Below are positions 37,169 to 47,484 of a DNA stretch of 64,000 bases, piece by piece. A model generated the notes under the pieces. That model did no database searches. It saw only the letters and a program-made list of their open reading frames with translations, and had not been told where the DNA came from. This DNA is from Rhizobium sp. SG_E_25_P2 (GTDB lineage Bacteria; Pseudomonadota; Alphaproteobacteria; Rhizobiales; Rhizobiaceae). The stretch spans positions 1 through 64,000 of the forward strand of contig NZ_JARXVM010000022.1 in NCBI RefSeq assembly GCF_029892285.1, in the 5' to 3' direction. Position 1 is the stretch's first letter. Every line of letters starts with the position of its first letter. The position numbers and the translations under genes are program-made.

Positions 37169-40100
37169 ATGAGCGACCCCCGCGTCTTCACCATTCCGCC
37201 CGGCGCACCGTTTCTGAAGACGCTGGCGCGGGCGCTCGTCGAAGGGCTACTCGTCTCCTCCTTCCGCCTGACGCCTGAGGATCCGCTGTCTTTGTCGCGG
37301 GCGACGATCTATCTGCCGACGCGGCGGGCGGCGCGCGCGCTTCGGTCGGAATTCGTCGACCTGATGGCGGGACGCGCGGCGATCCTGCCGGTCATCCGTC
37401 CGCTCGGCGAGATCGACGACGACGCCGGCTATTTCGACGAGACGCCGGATGCGGCGCTCGATCTCTTGCCGCCGATCTCGCCTGTTCGCCGGCTCATTGA
37501 ATTGTCTCGCCTGATTCTCGCCTGGCGAAACAAGCTGCCGGCCATGCTGCGCGACATCCATACGGATTCGCCGCTGGTGGCGCCGGCAAGCCCGGCCGAC
37601 GCCATCTGGCTAGCCCGCAGCCTGGTGGAGCTGATCGATGCGATCGAGACCGAGGAGACCGGCTGGGATGGGCTCGATCGGATCGATCTCGGCGACCGCG
37701 CCATCTGGCAGCAGCTAACCGGGGAATTCCTGAAGATCGCCCGCGCCTTCTGGCCGGAGCGGCTGTCTGAACTCAATCGCTCCTCGCCCGCCGCCCACCG
37801 CGCCGAGGCGATCCGCGCCGAAGCCCGGCGCTATATGCGCGAACAGACGCCGCATCCGGTGATCGTGGCCGGCTCGACCGGCTCGATCCCTGCGACCGCC
37901 GAGCTGATCGAGGCGATACACGGGCTCGATTGCGGACGCGTGGTGCTGCCGGGGCTCGATCTCGACATGCCCGAGACCCATTGGCGGCTGGCGGGCGCCC
38001 TTGCCGCCGACGGCAAAAAGGACGGCGATCCGGCCAGCCGCAGCCATCCACAATATGGGCTTTATCATCTGCTCGCCCGGCTGAAGACCGAGCGGCGCGA
38101 CGTCGCGCCGCTGGCGCTGGAGCAAGACGGACTGCGCCTGCGCGGCCGCGCCGTCAGCCAGGCTTTCACGCCTGCGGAAGCCGAAGCCAATCACCGCGCC
38201 TGGCGCGACGAGACCGGCGAGCCGGCGCTGGCCGAGGCCTTTGAGGACATGGCGCTGATCGAGGCCGCCAATGAGCGCGAAGAGGCGCTGGCCGCGGCGA
38301 TCGCGCTCAAGTTGGCGCTGAACGCCACCGACGGCGCGGCCCGGACAAGGGCGGCGCTGGTGACGCCGGACCGCAATCTCGCCCGTCGCGTCGCCTCTGA
38401 ACTCAAGCGCTTCGGCATCGAGGCCGATGATTCGGCGGGCGCGCCGTTGATGACCGCGCCGCAGGGAGCGCTGGCGCGGCTGGTGCTGGAAGCCACTCTC
38501 AGGCCCGGCGACCCCGCAGCGCTGATCAGCCTGCTCAAACATCCGATCATCCGGCTGGGCATGGACCGCGCCGCGCTCACCACGCAGGTCAACCGGCTGG
38601 AACTGCTGACATTGCGCGGCGGCACGGCGCCCGCCAATCCCTCGGCGCTGACGCCCCGAGTGACCGAAGCCATCGCCCGGCTGAAGGACAATCCGCACAA
38701 GACCCATTGGCAGCAGCTTCTGCTGATCGAGGATCAGCTGGAGATGCTGATCACCCTGTCGCGGCGGATCGAACAGGCGGTCGAGCCGCTGACCAAGATG
38801 GCGACGCGCGACCACTTTGGTCGGCCGATCCAGCGTTATTCCCTGCCCGCCTGGGCTCAGGCGACGGGACAGGCGCTGGAAGCTTTCTGCCTGGATGAAC
38901 GCGACAGTCTCGAAAGCCTGTGGTCGAGCGAAGCGGGCGTGACCTTGGCGCGGCTGTTGCGCGAGTTGCAGGAGACCGGCGATGTGCTGGAGGCCGACGG
39001 GCCGCAATGGATCGACGCGCTGACGGCCTTGATCGCCGGGGTCGGGGTGAAGCCGAAATCCAACGACCATCCGCGCGTGATGATCTGGGGCACGCTGGAA
39101 GCGCGTCTTCTGGAGGTGGACACGCTCGTGCTCGGCGGTCTCAATGAGGGGATCTGGCCGGCGCAGACGGCCAACAATCCCTTCCTCTCACGCATGATGA
39201 AGACCGAGATCGGGCTTGAGCCGCCGGAGCGGCGCATCGGGCAAGCGGCGCATGATTTCGTGATGGGACTGGGGGCGCAGAAGGTGATCCTGACCCGCGC
39301 GCTCCGCCAGGGCGGCGCGCCCTCGGTCGCCTCGCGCTTCCTGCAACGCTTGCAATCCGCTGCAGGCCAAAGCGTGACGGAGGCGATGCGACAGCGCGGC
39401 GACGCGTATCGGGCGCTGGCGGAATCGCTTGATTATGGCGACGAACAGCCGTTTTCGCCGCGTCCCGAACCTTTTCCGCCGGCGGAGAAACAGCCGGAGC
39501 GCTATTCCTTCAGCGAAGCGGGCCGACTGCGCCGCGATCCCTACCAGATCTATGCCCGGCGCATTCTCAAGCTCGATCCGCTGGAGCCGTTCAACCGCGA
39601 GCCGGCGGCGCTGGAGCGCGGCAATCTCTATCACGCCGTGGTCGAGCGCTTCATCAAGGCCGGACATGATGCGCGCGCGCCCGGCGCATTCGAGGTGATC
39701 GCGCGGATCACGACCGAGGTCTTTGCGGAAGCTGCCCTGCCCCCGCATGTCGAAGCCGTCTGGCGACCACGCTTTCTGGAAGTGGCGCGGGAATTTCTCA
39801 CCCACGAGGCCGAGCGTCGGCCGCTGATCGATAAGTCCTTCGTGGAAATCCGCGGCGAGCATAGGCTTCCGGGGCTGACCGTGTCGGGCCGCGCCGACCG
39901 TATCGATCTGCGCAAGGACGGCCGCGCCGACATTATCGACTACAAAACCGGGCTCGGCCCCTCGCCCAAGGAAGCGCGCACGCTGCTTGAGCCGCAGCTT
40001 GCGCTGGAGGCGGCGGTGCTGAAAGCGGGCGGTTTTGCCGATCTCAAGGCGCGTCAGGCCGAGGATCTGCTGTATGTGCGGCTGAGGCCGGGCCGCAATT

Positions 40101-40354
40101 TCAAGGTCGATTGCGTCAACAACGAGAAATCCACCAAGACCAAGCCGGAAGACCGGCGCACGGCCGATGAGCTGGCCACCGAAGCGCTGTTGCAGCTCGC
40201 CAAGCTGACGGCGGCGCTGAAGACGGGCAAAGCCGGATTCAAATCCCGCGTCGCGCCGTTCCGCGACAGCGATCATGGCGGCGATTACGACCATCTCGCC
40301 CGGGTGGCCGAATGGTCCTCCGCCGACAGCGACGAGGAGGCCGGCGATGAGTGA
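37169..40354 (+). CDS. addB: Double-strand break repair protein AddB, alphaproteobacterial type
   Basis: A 1061-residue subunit of the AddAB helicase-nuclease that processes double-strand breaks for RecA. The C-terminal RecB-like nuclease carries the motif VSGRADRIDL then ADIIDYKTG, and upstream LGGLNEGIWPAQ and YSFSEAGRLRRDPYQIYAR are family landmarks. The four cysteines that bind an iron-sulfur cluster in Bacillus AddB are not present around the nuclease domain, in keeping with the alphaproteobacterial subtype. The start at 37169 lies one base after the murU stop; the addA start overlaps its end by 8 bases. Confidence 0.93.
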   Translation: MSDPRVFTIPPGAPFLKTLARALVEGLLVSSFRLTPEDPLSLSRATIYLPTRRAARALRSEFVDLMAGRAAILPVIRPLGEIDDDAGYFDETPDAALDLLPPISPVRRLIELSRLILAWRNKLPAMLRDIHTDSPLVAPASPADAIWLARSLVELIDAIETEETGWDGLDRIDLGDRAIWQQLTGEFLKIARAFWPERLSELNRSSPAAHRAEAIRAEARRYMREQTPHPVIVAGSTGSIPATAELIEAIHGLDCGRVVLPGLDLDMPETHWRLAGALAADGKKDGDPASRSHPQYGLYHLLARLKTERRDVAPLALEQDGLRLRGRAVSQAFTPAEAEANHRAWRDETGEPALAEAFEDMALIEAANEREEALAAAIALKLALNATDGAARTRAALVTPDRNLARRVASELKRFGIEADDSAGAPLMTAPQGALARLVLEATLRPGDPAALISLLKHPIIRLGMDRAALTTQVNRLELLTLRGGTAPANPSALTPRVTEAIARLKDNPHKTHWQQLLLIEDQLEMLITLSRRIEQAVEPLTKMATRDHFGRPIQRYSLPAWAQATGQALEAFCLDERDSLESLWSSEAGVTLARLLRELQETGDVLEADGPQWIDALTALIAGVGVKPKSNDHPRVMIWGTLEARLLEVDTLVLGGLNEGIWPAQTANNPFLSRMMKTEIGLEPPERRIGQAAHDFVMGLGAQKVILTRALRQGGAPSVASRFLQRLQSAAGQSVTEAMRQRGDAYRALAESLDYGDEQPFSPRPEPFPPAEKQPERYSFSEAGRLRRDPYQIYARRILKLDPLEPFNREPAALERGNLYHAVVERFIKAGHDARAPGAFEVIARITTEVFAEAALPPHVEAVWRPRFLEVAREFLTHEAERRPLIDKSFVEIRGEHRLPGLTVSGRADRIDLRKDGRADIIDYKTGLGPSPKEARTLLEPQLALEAAVLKAGGFADLKARQAEDLLYVRLRPGRNFKVDCVNNEKSTKTKPEDRRTADELATEALLQLAKLTAALKTGKAGFKSRVAPFRDSDHGGDYDHLARVAEWSSADSDEEAGDE

Positions 40355-43300
40355 GGCTATTGCCAAGACGCCGCTTAGCGAAACGACGCTTCTCCAGAAC
40401 GCCGCATCCTCGCCCGGAATGTCGGTCTGGGTGTCGGCCAATGCTGGCTCCGGCAAGACGCATGTGCTGACCCAGCGCGTCATCCGGCTGATGCTAAACG
40501 GCACCAGGCCCTCGGCCATTCTCTGCCTGACCTACACCAAGGCGGCGGCGTCGGAAATGTCGAACCGCGTGTTCGAGAAACTGTCGCGCTGGACGGCGCT
40601 CGACGACGAGCAGCTGGCGCGCGATATCGCGGCGATGGAGGGCGAAACGCCCTCCGCCTTCAAGCTGGCGGAGGCGCGCAAGCTCTTCGCCCGGGCGCTG
40701 GAATCGCCGGGCGGGCTGAAGATCCAGACCATTCACGCCTTTTGCGAATCACTGCTGCACCAGTTTCCGCTGGAGGCCAATGTCGCCGGCCATTTCAGCG
40801 TGCTTGATGACAAGGCGGCGGCGAGCCTGCTGTCGGAAGCCCGGCGCTTGCTGTTGACGGCGACGCAGGCCGAGGGCGATGAGGCGCTGGCGCGGGCCTT
40901 TCACGACGCTTTGTCGATCGGCGATGAAAGCGGCCTCGACCGGCTGCTGAACGACCTGATCCAAAACCGCACGGCCATCCGGCGATTTCTTGCTTATAGC
41001 CGCGACCGGGGCGGCTTTGAATCTGTCCTCGCTGAGGCGCTGGGGTTGGAGCCGGGCGCAACGCTCGCGTCAACCGCAGCCCGCGCATGGCCGTTAGCCG
41101 GATTCTCGCCCGCAGATGTCATGGCCTATATCAATCTCGCCAATGACAAAGGCGGGTCCAAGGCGCAAGGCTGCGCCTATGCGCTGGGCCTTGCCGACCG
41201 CGAGGACGATCCGGTCAAGCGGCTGATCATGCTGCGCGAGGGGCTGCTGAAGGCGACGGATGAAGCGCCCTATGCCGAAAGCACCTATGCCAACAAGGAT
41301 ATGCGCAACCGCGACGCAGACCTCATCGACCGGCTGCTGGGCGCGACAGGATGGCTGGCGCGTATCTGGCAGGACTACAAGACCGCCCGTCTCTATGAGG
41401 CGACGCTGTCGGCCTTGATCCTCGGCGAAAGGCTGATCGACAATTACGAGGTGCTCAAAAAAGAGCGCAGCTTCCTCGATTTCGAAGATTTCATCACCCG
41501 CACCGAAGCGCTGCTGAAGAAAGAGGGCATTGGCCCCTGGGTGCATTACAAGCTCGACCAGGGCATCGACCATATTCTGGTGGATGAAGCGCAGGACACC
41601 AGCCCGGCGCAATGGGAAATCATCCGCTCGCTGACCGAGGATTTCTTCGCCGGCGAAAGCGCGCGGGCGCTGAACCGCACCATCTTCGTGGTCGGCGACG
41701 AAAAGCAGTCGATCTATTCCTTCCAGGGCGCGCGTCCCGAGCGCTTCGCCGAAGAGCGCAGCCTGACCGAGCGCCGCGCCGCAGCAGGAGGACGTGATTT
41801 CAGGCCGATCAATCTGCGCGTCTCCTTCCGCTCGACAGAGGATGTGCTGACGGCGGTCGACCAGGTGTTCACCGACCCCGCCAATGCAAAGGGCCTGAGC
41901 GCGCTCGGCGATGCGATCGTGCATGTCTCCAACCGCATCGGCCAGGCCGGCCGCGTCGATCTCTGGGAAACCATCGCCGAGGAGACGAGCGCGGACGAAG
42001 ATGATGACTGGCTGGCGCCCTTCGACCGGGTGGCCGAACGCTCGGCGGCGGCGGAGCTCGCCCGGCGCGTGGCGGCCTCGATCGAGGCCATGGCCGGCAA
42101 ACAGAGCGTGGTCGAGCGCGATGGCAGCGTGCGTCTCATTCGGCCGGGCGACATCTTGGTGCTGGTGCGCAAGCGCGACGCCTTTGCGCTGACTTTGTCG
42201 CGCGAATTGAAGAAGGGCGGCCGCGTGGCGGTGGCCGGCGCCGACCGGCTGGTGCTCTCCAGCCATATCGCCATCCAGGATCTGATGGCGCTCGGCCGCT
42301 TCCTCATTCTCACCGAAGACGATCTGTCGCTGGCGGCGCTGATCAAATCGCCGCTGATCAATGAGAACGAAGACGCGCTCTATGAACTGGCAGCGGATCG
42401 CGGCCCGGCGGAAAGCCTATGGCAGAGACTGAACGCGCTGGCTGCGGCGTCCGCGCGCTGGCGGACAGCGCGCGACCGGCTGGAAAGCTGGCGCAAGATG
42501 GCCTGTTCGCTGCGCCCGCATGATTTCTATGCCCGTCTCCTGGGCGCGGAAGGCGGACGGCGGCTGTTTCTGGCCCGCTTCGGCGCCGAAGTCAGCGACG
42601 TGCTGGATGAATTCCTGAGCTTCGCGCTCGATCACGAACAGGCGGGACTGCCGGGGCTCGCCACCTTCCTCGCGACGATGGAGGAGGATTCCCCCGAGAT
42701 CAAGCGCGAGCAGGACAAGGGCCGCGACGAAGTCCGCATCATGACCGTGCATGCCTCCAAGGGGCTAGAGGCGCCAGTGGTGTTTCTGGTCGATAGCGGC
42801 GGCAAGCCGTTCGACAAGACGCTGTTGCCGCGCATGCGGATCGTCGATCCCGCAACGGCTTCGCCTCGCCTGCCGCTCTGGTATCCCAATCGCGATTTCC
42901 AATGCCCCGTGATCACCGCCGACGAAGCCAGACTGGGCGCGAGCGCCGAGGAGGAATATCGGCGGCTGCTCTATGTCGGCATGACGCGCGCGTCGGACCG
43001 GCTGGTGCTGGCGAGCTACCGGAAGAAGCGGGAGAATGCCGGCACCTGGTCGGAGATCGTTCGCACCGCGCTGACAGCGGATGAGAACCATTGCCAGCCC
43101 GAGACCTTTCGCGCCGGGGCGCAGGAATGGAAGGGCTGGACCTGGCGGCGCCACGCAGGAGCCGAAGCCGAGGCTGCTGTCGCGGAGGAAAAGCCTGAGA
43201 CGCGACCGCTGGCGCCGAGAGAGCCGCCGCCGGGGCTTTATGCTCCCCTGCCGCCGCTCGCCGATTTGCCGCGACCACTCGCGCCCTCGGGCGCGCATGC

Positions 43301-43892
43301 GGTGATCGATGACAGCGCCGGCGACGAAAAGGTGACATCGCTGCTGTTTGACCCGAAGCGCTCGGGATCGGGCGCGCAAACGCGCGGCAAGATCATGCAC
43401 CGGCTGCTGCAGACGCTGCCCGAGCTTGACGAGATGGAGAGAGACGAGGCTGCGGAGCGCTATCTGTCGCGGGCGGCGCCGGATTGGAGCGAGCCGGAAC
43501 GGATGCGGATCGCCGTCCAAGCGCTCGACATTCTGGATGATCCCGAACTTGCCTTCCTGCATCGCGCCGACACCAAGGCCGAGGTCTCGATCATGGGTGA
43601 GATCAGCCTTGGGGGACGAACTTTCGCCGTCTCGGGCCGGATTGACCGGATGGGACGCAATGCCGACGGCGTGTTTATCCTCGACTACAAGACCAATCTG
43701 TCGCCGCCGGAGCGCCGAGAGGACATTCCCTTTGCCCATCGCGCCCAGCTCGCGCTCTATCGCTCGGTATTGGAATCCATTTTTCCGGGGGAAACCGTCC
43801 GCTGCCTGCTGCTCTACACCGAAGGACCACAGCTTTATTCTCTCACCGAGGCCGAAGTTGAAAAAGCCCTGCTTGATATTTCGGCCCGATGA
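40347..43892 (+). CDS. addA: Double-strand break repair helicase AddA, alphaproteobacterial type
   Basis: An 1181-residue UvrD/Rep-family helicase-nuclease. Helicase motifs are present in order: Walker A ANAGSGKTHVL near 35-45, LDFEDFI, motif II VDEAQDTSPAQW, motif III VGDEKQSIYSFQGA, and motif V MTVHASKGLEAPVVF. The C-terminal nuclease has VSGRIDRM and FILDYKTN. It pairs with AddB from the overlapping upstream gene. The start MSEAIAKTPL overlaps the addB stop in ATGAGTGA. Confidence 0.95.
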   Translation: MSEAIAKTPLSETTLLQNAASSPGMSVWVSANAGSGKTHVLTQRVIRLMLNGTRPSAILCLTYTKAAASEMSNRVFEKLSRWTALDDEQLARDIAAMEGETPSAFKLAEARKLFARALESPGGLKIQTIHAFCESLLHQFPLEANVAGHFSVLDDKAAASLLSEARRLLLTATQAEGDEALARAFHDALSIGDESGLDRLLNDLIQNRTAIRRFLAYSRDRGGFESVLAEALGLEPGATLASTAARAWPLAGFSPADVMAYINLANDKGGSKAQGCAYALGLADREDDPVKRLIMLREGLLKATDEAPYAESTYANKDMRNRDADLIDRLLGATGWLARIWQDYKTARLYEATLSALILGERLIDNYEVLKKERSFLDFEDFITRTEALLKKEGIGPWVHYKLDQGIDHILVDEAQDTSPAQWEIIRSLTEDFFAGESARALNRTIFVVGDEKQSIYSFQGARPERFAEERSLTERRAAAGGRDFRPINLRVSFRSTEDVLTAVDQVFTDPANAKGLSALGDAIVHVSNRIGQAGRVDLWETIAEETSADEDDDWLAPFDRVAERSAAAELARRVAASIEAMAGKQSVVERDGSVRLIRPGDILVLVRKRDAFALTLSRELKKGGRVAVAGADRLVLSSHIAIQDLMALGRFLILTEDDLSLAALIKSPLINENEDALYELAADRGPAESLWQRLNALAAASARWRTARDRLESWRKMACSLRPHDFYARLLGAEGGRRLFLARFGAEVSDVLDEFLSFALDHEQAGLPGLATFLATMEEDSPEIKREQDKGRDEVRIMTVHASKGLEAPVVFLVDSGGKPFDKTLLPRMRIVDPATASPRLPLWYPNRDFQCPVITADEARLGASAEEEYRRLLYVGMTRASDRLVLASYRKKRENAGTWSEIVRTALTADENHCQPETFRAGAQEWKGWTWRRHAGAEAEAAVAEEKPETRPLAPREPPPGLYAPLPPLADLPRPLAPSGAHAVIDDSAGDEKVTSLLFDPKRSGSGAQTRGKIMHRLLQTLPELDEMERDEAAERYLSRAAPDWSEPERMRIAVQALDILDDPELAFLHRADTKAEVSIMGEISLGGRTFAVSGRIDRMGRNADGVFILDYKTNLSPPERREDIPFAHRAQLALYRSVLESIFPGETVRCLLLYTEGPQLYSLTEAEVEKALLDISAR

Positions 43893-43986
43893 TTTACCTC
43901 ATTGAACCGATCCCGGCGCATGACCACATATGTGTCGAACCAGCCTGGGCGGCCACACATGATCCGCCCCAAGAAGGAGATTTCCG

Positions 43987-44307
43987 ATGGCCACCGTCAA
44001 AGTCGACGTGAACAATTTCCAGGAAGAAGTGCTCAATTCCGCCGAGCCTGTCGTGGTGGACTTCTGGGCCGAATGGTGCGGCCCGTGCAAGATGATCGCG
44101 CCAGCGCTTGAGGAACTCTCCTCGGAATTTGCCGGCAAGGTGAAGATCGCCAAGCTGAACATCGACGAAAATCCGCAGCTCGCCGCCCAGTTTGGCGTTC
44201 GCTCGATCCCGACGCTCGCGCTGTTCAAGGCAGGCGAAGTGGCCGACATCAAGGTTGGCGCATCGCCCAAGACCGCATTGACGGCCTGGATCTCCGGCGC
44301 CGCCTGA
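43987..44307 (+). CDS. trxA: Thioredoxin
   Basis: A 106-residue thioredoxin with the active site WCGPCK (Cys31, Cys34) and cis-proline region RSIPTLALF. It is a general cytoplasmic disulfide reductant. AAGGAGA precedes the start. The location after addA is common in Hyphomicrobiales; a 94-base gap allows an own promoter. Confidence 0.97.
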   Translation: MATVKVDVNNFQEEVLNSAEPVVVDFWAEWCGPCKMIAPALEELSSEFAGKVKIAKLNIDENPQLAAQFGVRSIPTLALFKAGEVADIKVGASPKTALTAWISGAA

Positions 44308-44332
44308 AAACTGTTTTGCAGATGTGACGATG

Positions 44333-44357
44333 AAGCCCGGCCTCGCGCCGGGCTTTG
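44333..44357. terminator. Bidirectional terminator between trxA and folC
   Basis: AAGCCCGGC and GCCGGGCTT form a 9-bp stem with a five-base loop, with short A and T runs at the ends. It lies between the convergent trxA and folC stops. Confidence 0.75.
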
Positions 44358-45695
44358 TCATTCCGGCAGCGTGCCGTTGTCTTCGAGCACCGTGCCGGCG
44401 AAATAGAGCGAGCCGCCGATGAGAATGCGCGGCGGGACCGGATCGGTTTCCGTCTCGACGGCAATCTGGCTCAGCGCGGCTGCAGTGGAAGCGGCAGGCT
44501 CGGCGCGAAGACCGGCTTCGGCGGCGTCATGGGCGAGCGCAGCGGGATCGAGGCCCGCATCGGAACTGCGGATCGCCACCGTATAGACCTTGTGGGCAAG
44601 ACCGTCGAAGGCCTCGAAATAGCCCTTGGGATCCTTGGTGTTGATCATGCCGGTGACGAGATAGAGCGGGCGCGGCTCGCGCTCCTCGAAGGAGACCATG
44701 GCCTCGGCGACCGCGCGGCCGCCATGCGGATTATGGCCGCCATCCAGCCAGATCTCGGCGCCCGGCGGGGCGAAAGCAATGAGATTGCCGTTTCTGAGGC
44801 GCTGCAGGCGCGCCGGCCAGCTGACCGACTTCATCGCCCTGGCCACCACCTCTTCGCTCAGCGCAAAGCCCGCACTTTTGACGGCGCGAATGGCGGCGGC
44901 GGCATTGGCGAACTGGTGACGGCCCGGCAGAGCCGGCAGCGGCAGATCCATCAGCCCGTCCTCGTCCTGATAGACGAGGCGGCCATTTTCTTCATAGGCC
45001 AGATAATCCTGGCCATAGATGGCCGGTTCGACGCCGGCGCGCTCGGCCTTGCCGACGAGAACGTCGAGCGCGGCGGCGTCTTCTTGCTTGCCGATCACCA
45101 CTGGGCGGCGCTTGATGATGCCGGCCTTGGCGGCGGCGATCTGTTCGATCGTGTCGCCGAGCCAGGCCTGATGATCAAGCGCGATCGGCATAATCAGCGA
45201 CACGGCGGGATGATCGAAGACATTGGTGGCGTCGAATTCGCCGCCCAGACCCACTTCGATCACGGCGGCGTCGGCCGGATGTTCGGAAAACAGGATGAAG
45301 ATCACCGCCGTCAGCAATTCGAACACGGTGATCGGCTGGCCGGCATTGACTTGCTCAGCGCGGAGAACCGCCTCCAGCAGTTTCTCGTCGGAAACGAGAC
45401 GACCGCCGCCCGGCGCGCCGAGCCTGTAACGCTCATGCCAGCGCACCAGATGCGGCGAGGTGTGGACGTGGCAGCTCAGGCCGGCGGCCTCGATCAGGGC
45501 GCGGGAAAACGCGGTGGCGGAGCCCTTGCCGTTGGTGCCGGCGATGTGGATCACCGGCGGCAGCCGGTCCTGCGGGCGACCGAGATCGTCGAGAAGCCGG
45601 CGGATGCGATCCAGCGACAGATCGAAGCCGCGCGGATAAATGCCGAGGAGGCGTTCGATCTCCTGCTCGGCGCGGCTTGGTTGCGTCGCGTTCAT
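44358..45695 (-). CDS. folC: Folylpolyglutamate/dihydrofolate synthase
   Basis: A 445-residue Mur-ligase-family enzyme that adds glutamate to dihydropteroate and folates. IHIAGTNGKGSATAF is the ATP loop, HTSPHLVRWHERYRL follows, and IEVGLGGEFDATNVF and IALDHQAWLGDTIEQIA are diagnostic. It is the last gene of the minus-strand trpF-trpB-trpA-accD-folC series, starting 22 bases after accD. Confidence 0.95.
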   Translation of the reverse strand: MNATQPSRAEQEIERLLGIYPRGFDLSLDRIRRLLDDLGRPQDRLPPVIHIAGTNGKGSATAFSRALIEAAGLSCHVHTSPHLVRWHERYRLGAPGGGRLVSDEKLLEAVLRAEQVNAGQPITVFELLTAVIFILFSEHPADAAVIEVGLGGEFDATNVFDHPAVSLIMPIALDHQAWLGDTIEQIAAAKAGIIKRRPVVIGKQEDAAALDVLVGKAERAGVEPAIYGQDYLAYEENGRLVYQDEDGLMDLPLPALPGRHQFANAAAAIRAVKSAGFALSEEVVARAMKSVSWPARLQRLRNGNLIAFAPPGAEIWLDGGHNPHGGRAVAEAMVSFEEREPRPLYLVTGMINTKDPKGYFEAFDGLAHKVYTVAIRSSDAGLDPAALAHDAAEAGLRAEPAASTAAALSQIAVETETDPVPPRILIGGSLYFAGTVLEDNGTLPE

Positions 45696-45717
45696 CAGCC
45701 CTCCCCGGCCTTATCGA

Positions 45718-46593
45718 TCAGGCGGCTTCGGCGATGTCGGGCAGATTGAGCATCATGCGGGTCATCCGCGCCAGCGTCTCGGGAATGTCGTGACGGCGGA
45801 TAACCATGTCGACCATGCCGTGTTCGAGCAGATATTCCGAGGTCTGGAAGCCTTCCGGCAGCTTTTCGCGGATGGTCTGCTCGATGACGCGCTTGCCGGC
45901 GAAGCAGATTTCCGCGCCGGGTTCGGCAAGATGCACATCGCCGAGCATGGCGTAGGAGGCGGTGACGCCGCCGGTGGTCGGATTGGTCAGCACGACGAAA
46001 TAGGGCAGACCGGCTTCCTTCAGCATCTCCACCGCCACCGTGGTGCGGGGCAGCTGCATCAGCGATAGAATGCCTTCCTGCATGCGGGCTCCGCCCGAGG
46101 CCGGGAAGATCACCAGCGGGCAGCGCTCGGCGATGGCGCGCTCAAACGCCTTGATGATGGCTTCGCCGGCGGCGAGGCCGAGCGAACCGCCCATGAAGGC
46201 GAATTCATGCACGACGCCGACCATCTTGACGCCGCGCACCTGGCCGACGCCGGCCAGGATCGTGTCTTCCTGGCTGGTCTTGGCGCGACCGTCCTTGAGG
46301 CGGTCGGCATATTTCTTGGAATCGCGGAATTTCAACGGATCCTGCGGCACCTTGGGCTGCGGCAGCGCCTCGTAGCGACCATCGTCGAACAGGTCGACCA
46401 GACGTTCCTTAGCCGGCATCTTCATGTGATAGCCGGAATTGGGAATGACCCATTTGTTGGCTTCGAGATCCTTGTGGAAGACCATTTCGCCCGTCTCCGG
46501 GCATTTGATCCAGAGATTCTCTGGCACGTCGGCGGTGGGCCGGCCGAGCATGGAATTGATCTTCGGACGGACGAAATTGGTGATCCAGTTCAT
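45718..46593 (-). CDS. accD: Acetyl-CoA carboxylase carboxyltransferase subunit beta
   Basis: A 291-residue crotonase-fold subunit that works with AccA to make malonyl-CoA. [25 protein letters not shown] and [18 protein letters not shown] are the carboxyltransferase motifs. The N-terminal zinc ribbon is degenerate: of the four E. coli cysteines only the first remains (WIKCPETGE), and the second pair reads VIPNSGYH. I recall the same loss in rhizobial AccD, so the enzyme is probably functional without bound zinc. Confidence 0.95.
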   Translation of the reverse strand: MNWITNFVRPKINSMLGRPTADVPENLWIKCPETGEMVFHKDLEANKWVIPNSGYHMKMPAKERLVDLFDDGRYEALPQPKVPQDPLKFRDSKKYADRLKDGRAKTSQEDTILAGVGQVRGVKMVGVVHEFAFMGGSLGLAAGEAIIKAFERAIAERCPLVIFPASGGARMQEGILSLMQLPRTTVAVEMLKEAGLPYFVVLTNPTTGGVTASYAMLGDVHLAEPGAEICFAGKRVIEQTIREKLPEGFQTSEYLLEHGMVDMVIRRHDIPETLARMTRMMLNLPDIAEAA

Positions 46594-46639
46594 GGCTCAA
46601 ACTCCTGACCGGGGGCGTTTCCGCCCCGATATGGCTGTT

Positions 46640-47479
46640 TTACTCGGCGGCTGCAAGACGAGCGGCGCGCACGCCGGTGGACAAGCCGTTGACGAAGGTG
46701 ACGACTGCCTGGACCGTATCGGCCGTGGCGTGGCCTTCTTTGTCAAGCGAGGTCGCGACCTGGTTGATGATGGCGGTGCCGACCACGACGCCGTCGGCGG
46801 CCGCGCCGATCAGGCGGGCGTGTTCGGCGGTCTTGACGCCGAAGCCGACGCAAACCGGCAGATCGGTGTGGCTCTTGATGCGGCGCACGGCGCCGGCGAT
46901 CAGCGATGGATCGGGCAACGCAGACCCCGTGATGCCGTTCATCGAGACGTAATAGACGAAGCCCGACGTATTGGTGAGCACCTTGGGCAGGCGGCGGTCA
47001 TCGGTGGTGGGCGTGGTCAGGCGGATGAAGTTGACGCCCTTGCGGATAGCAGGGATGCAGAGCTCGTCATCCATCTCGACCGGCAGATCGACGATGATCA
47101 GCCCGTCGATGCCGGCGTCCACCGCGTCATCGAGGAAACGTTCGACGCCATAGATATAGATGGGATTGTAATAGCCCATCAGCACGATCGGCGTGGTCTG
47201 GTCACCCTCACGGAATTCGCGCGCCATCTGAATGGTTTTGGCGAGCGAATGACCGTTTTTCAGCGCCCGCTGGCCGGCGAGCTGGATGGCCGGACCATCG
47301 GCCATCGGATCGGAAAAGGGCGCGCCGAGCTCGATAATGTCGGCGCCGGCGCCCGGTAGAGCCTTCATGATCTCGAGCGAGGTCTGGTAATCCGGATCAC
47401 CCGCCATGAAATAGGTGACGAGCGCGGGCCGGCCTTCAGCCTTGAGGTCGGCGAATTTCTTGTCCATGCGTGCGGTCAT
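46640..47479 (-). CDS. trpA: Tryptophan synthase alpha chain
   Basis: A 279-residue TIM-barrel that cleaves indole-3-glycerol phosphate. Catalytic Glu50 and Asp61 lie in [14 protein letters not shown], with the phosphate site [14 protein letters not shown]. The start ATG at 47479 lies 5 bases after the trpB stop; a second ATG four codons later is possible. TrpA channels indole to TrpB from the preceding gene. Confidence 0.96.
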   Translation of the reverse strand: MTARMDKKFADLKAEGRPALVTYFMAGDPDYQTSLEIMKALPGAGADIIELGAPFSDPMADGPAIQLAGQRALKNGHSLAKTIQMAREFREGDQTTPIVLMGYYNPIYIYGVERFLDDAVDAGIDGLIIVDLPVEMDDELCIPAIRKGVNFIRLTTPTTDDRRLPKVLTNTSGFVYYVSMNGITGSALPDPSLIAGAVRRIKSHTDLPVCVGFGVKTAEHARLIGAAADGVVVGTAIINQVATSLDKEGHATADTVQAVVTFVNGLSTGVRAARLAAAE

Positions 47480-47484
47480 CGCGA

